This document shows positions 62,766 to 64,000 of a stretch of DNA of 64,000 nt, piece after piece (the stretch's first letter is position 1; each line of letters opens with the position of its first letter). The position numbers were made by a program, and so were the translations under genes. The DNA comes from Rhodococcus sp. SBT000017. Lineage in GTDB: Bacteria; Actinomycetota; Actinomycetes; Mycobacteriales; Mycobacteriaceae. The notes beneath the pieces were generated by a model. The model was not told the origin of the DNA, searched no databases, and worked only from the letters and a program-made list of their open reading frames with translations. The DNA lies in the NCBI RefSeq assembly GCF_003688915.1, contig NZ_REFU01000001.1:3782001-3846000 (forward strand), read 5' to 3'.

Positions 62766-64000
62766 TCAGTCCTCGAAAACTCGCAGTTGGCCGTCTTTGT
62801 ACCAACCCGAACGGGTGACGTCAGCAGTGTTCACGTCGGCGGGCACGGCGCTGGGGTAGTACTGCTCGTAGCGTTCGAGTGATCCCCAGTCCCTGGCCCA
62901 GTCGTTGTCGAGGTACGTGGGGATGGCGACGGGCTTGGCGAGCAGTTCGGACCAGCCCAGTGGGCCGCCGTTCTCGCCGGATTGCCAGGTGTCGGTGGAG
63001 CTGACGGCGAGTGGGCGGTCGGGGAGGATGCGGTATCCGGGTACCTCGGCGACGCCGTTTCGGTGGTCGAAGGGGCGTTGGCACGGGAATTGCAGTCCGA
63101 CGGCCCAGTCGAGCAGTACGGGCTGATCGCTGCCGATGAGGGTGTTCAGATTCTCCATCACGGGCACCCGGGGCGGGGTGAACGCGAGCCATTGGTCGCC
63201 GGTGAGGTTGGGGTCGTTGGCGACGATGCGGACGGCGTCGGCGTCGGGTGCGATGTCCGCCAACGGGATTCGGAGGTTACGCCACGAGGGTGCGGGTCCG
63301 ATGTCGCGCGGCAGGTAGGTGCCCTGTGCCTGGACGCTTCCGTCGGCCTGGCGCTTGCCGTATTCGAGCAGTAGGGATTGTCCGTAGGTGAGGGCTCCGG
63401 TGTCGTCGTAGGACCAGATGCGTCCGGCTGCGGAGAAGACGACCAGGGGAGCGTCGTCGCTGCGGGCGGGTAGCTGGTACCAGGTCGAGGTGGCCGCGGC
63501 CGGCTCCTGGACGCCTTCCTGGTAGGAGCCGAGGACGGGGGTGGTGGCCGGGTCGAGACCGAAGGGCAGGGCGGCGGAGGAGCCGTTGACGCCCACTTCG
63601 CCGGTGCCTCCTGCAGTTCCGGAGCTCTGGCCTTCCTCGAAGGCGGGTCCGACGGACTGTTGGTCGGTATTGCCTTGTCCTGGTTTGACTTCCACGGCGT
63701 CGGCGCTGAGGTCGCTGGGAACGCCGTTGGCAGTGAAGTTTCGCAGTGTGCTGCTCGATCCGCCGAGGGGTCCTGCGACGGGGTCGAATTCCTCGGGCAG
63801 CGGGCTCAGTACACCTGCGTTGGGGTTCGATTCGACGAGGACGTCGTTGGCGAGTCCGCACGAATTGCCCAGAACTGATTGCACATTCGAGCGGGCCAGC
63901 GAGTAGGCGGGATACTGCGAGACGGCTCCCTTGACGAGCGAGAGCACCTCGAACAGCACCATGATTCCGGCGATGACGGTCAGCGGTGCGGCGGCGAACT
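62766..64000 (-). CDS. Emb-family arabinosyltransferase, C-terminal part
   Basis: The gene enters from the right edge; about 410 C-terminal residues are visible. A last membrane helix is followed by the extracytoplasmic carbohydrate-binding domain typical of EmbA/B/C (WSYDDTGALTYGQSLLLEYGK, PAPSWRNLRIPL, VRIVANDPNLTGDQWLAFTPPR, CQRPFDHRNGVAEVPGYRI, YLDNDWARDWGSLERYEQYYP). Emb proteins polymerise alpha-(1,5)-arabinan and are ethambutol targets. The catalytic part is outside the window, so EmbA, B or C cannot be told apart. Confidence 0.93.
   Translation of the reverse strand, partial: FAAAPLTVIAGIMVLFEVLSLVKGAVSQYPAYSLARSNVQSVLGNSCGLANDVLVESNPNAGVLSPLPEEFDPVAGPLGGSSSTLRNFTANGVPSDLSADAVEVKPGQGNTDQQSVGPAFEEGQSSGTAGGTGEVGVNGSSAALPFGLDPATTPVLGSYQEGVQEPAAATSTWYQLPARSDDAPLVVFSAAGRIWSYDDTGALTYGQSLLLEYGKRQADGSVQAQGTYLPRDIGPAPSWRNLRIPLADIAPDADAVRIVANDPNLTGDQWLAFTPPRVPVMENLNTLIGSDQPVLLDWAVGLQFPCQRPFDHRNGVAEVPGYRILPDRPLAVSSTDTWQSGENGGPLGWSELLAKPVAIPTYLDNDWARDWGSLERYEQYYPSAVPADVNTADVTRSGWYKDGQLRVFED

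Overview
The window is high-GC actinobacterial DNA from a mycolic-acid-containing organism (Corynebacteriales). The best guess is Rhodococcus sensu lato. Supporting evidence is a near-complete arabinogalactan/mycolate cell-wall locus (glf, glfT2, DPPR phosphatase and synthase, aftB, three antigen-85-type mycolyltransferases, an Rv3802c-type cutinase, fadD32, pks13, accD4, and an Emb arabinosyltransferase cut by the right edge). LGFP-repeat proteins, a PE/PPE/EspG set, DUF222-HNH and F420-type (LLM) oxidoreductases also fit. The gene order follows, from memory, the Mycobacterium tuberculosis Rv3843c-Rv3795 neighbourhood with insertions and losses. The species cannot be fixed from the sequence alone.

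Region 1 (1-10 kb): the tail of an acyltransferase-3 protein, an LLM oxidoreductase, an intergenic cluster of DnaA-box-like sites, rhodanese, a DUF4328 membrane protein, glycerophosphodiesterase and a DUF5926 protein. These are followed by two tandem ferritins, an LCP-family ligase whose N-terminal coding region is out of frame, a CPBP protease, and a DUF2470 gene preceded by a strong IdeR/DtxR iron box. A 32-bp tandem repeat array follows.

Region 2 (10-25 kb): pheA and a phosphoglycerate-mutase-like gene; an apparently orphan PE-PPE-EspG type VII secretion triad; a cobalamin-riboswitch-controlled cbtB-cbtA cobalt importer; a metallopeptidase and septum-formation protein; an ankyrin protein, serS, a lipoprotein, a PlsC-type acyltransferase and a GNAT. 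A two-component system then faces a Pro/Ala-rich membrane protein across a near-perfect palindromic operator.

Region 3 (25-35.8 kb) is more accessory. It holds an SOS-box-preceded DUF222-HNH gene, DinB and CPBP genes, a YhgE/Pip-like exporter, msrA, an NADP-dependent reductase, and a HAD phosphatase frameshifted by an 11-bp tandem duplication. An LGFP/PGRP amidase and cobM-cobF complete it.

Region 4 (35.8-64 kb) is the cell-envelope locus. glf-glfT2-PAP2-ubiA-aftB form a tightly overlapping operon for galactan and decaprenyl-phospho-arabinose supply and arabinan capping. Three mycolyltransferases (one with four LGFP repeats), a DUF732 lipoprotein, the cutinase-like protein and an LLM oxidoreductase come next, then fadD32-pks13-accD4, which activates, condenses and carboxylates the mycolate precursors. 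A TetR regulator with a divergent hydrolase-SDR-acyl-CoA ligase operon is inserted before the emb gene. Several intergenic hairpins act as probable terminators.
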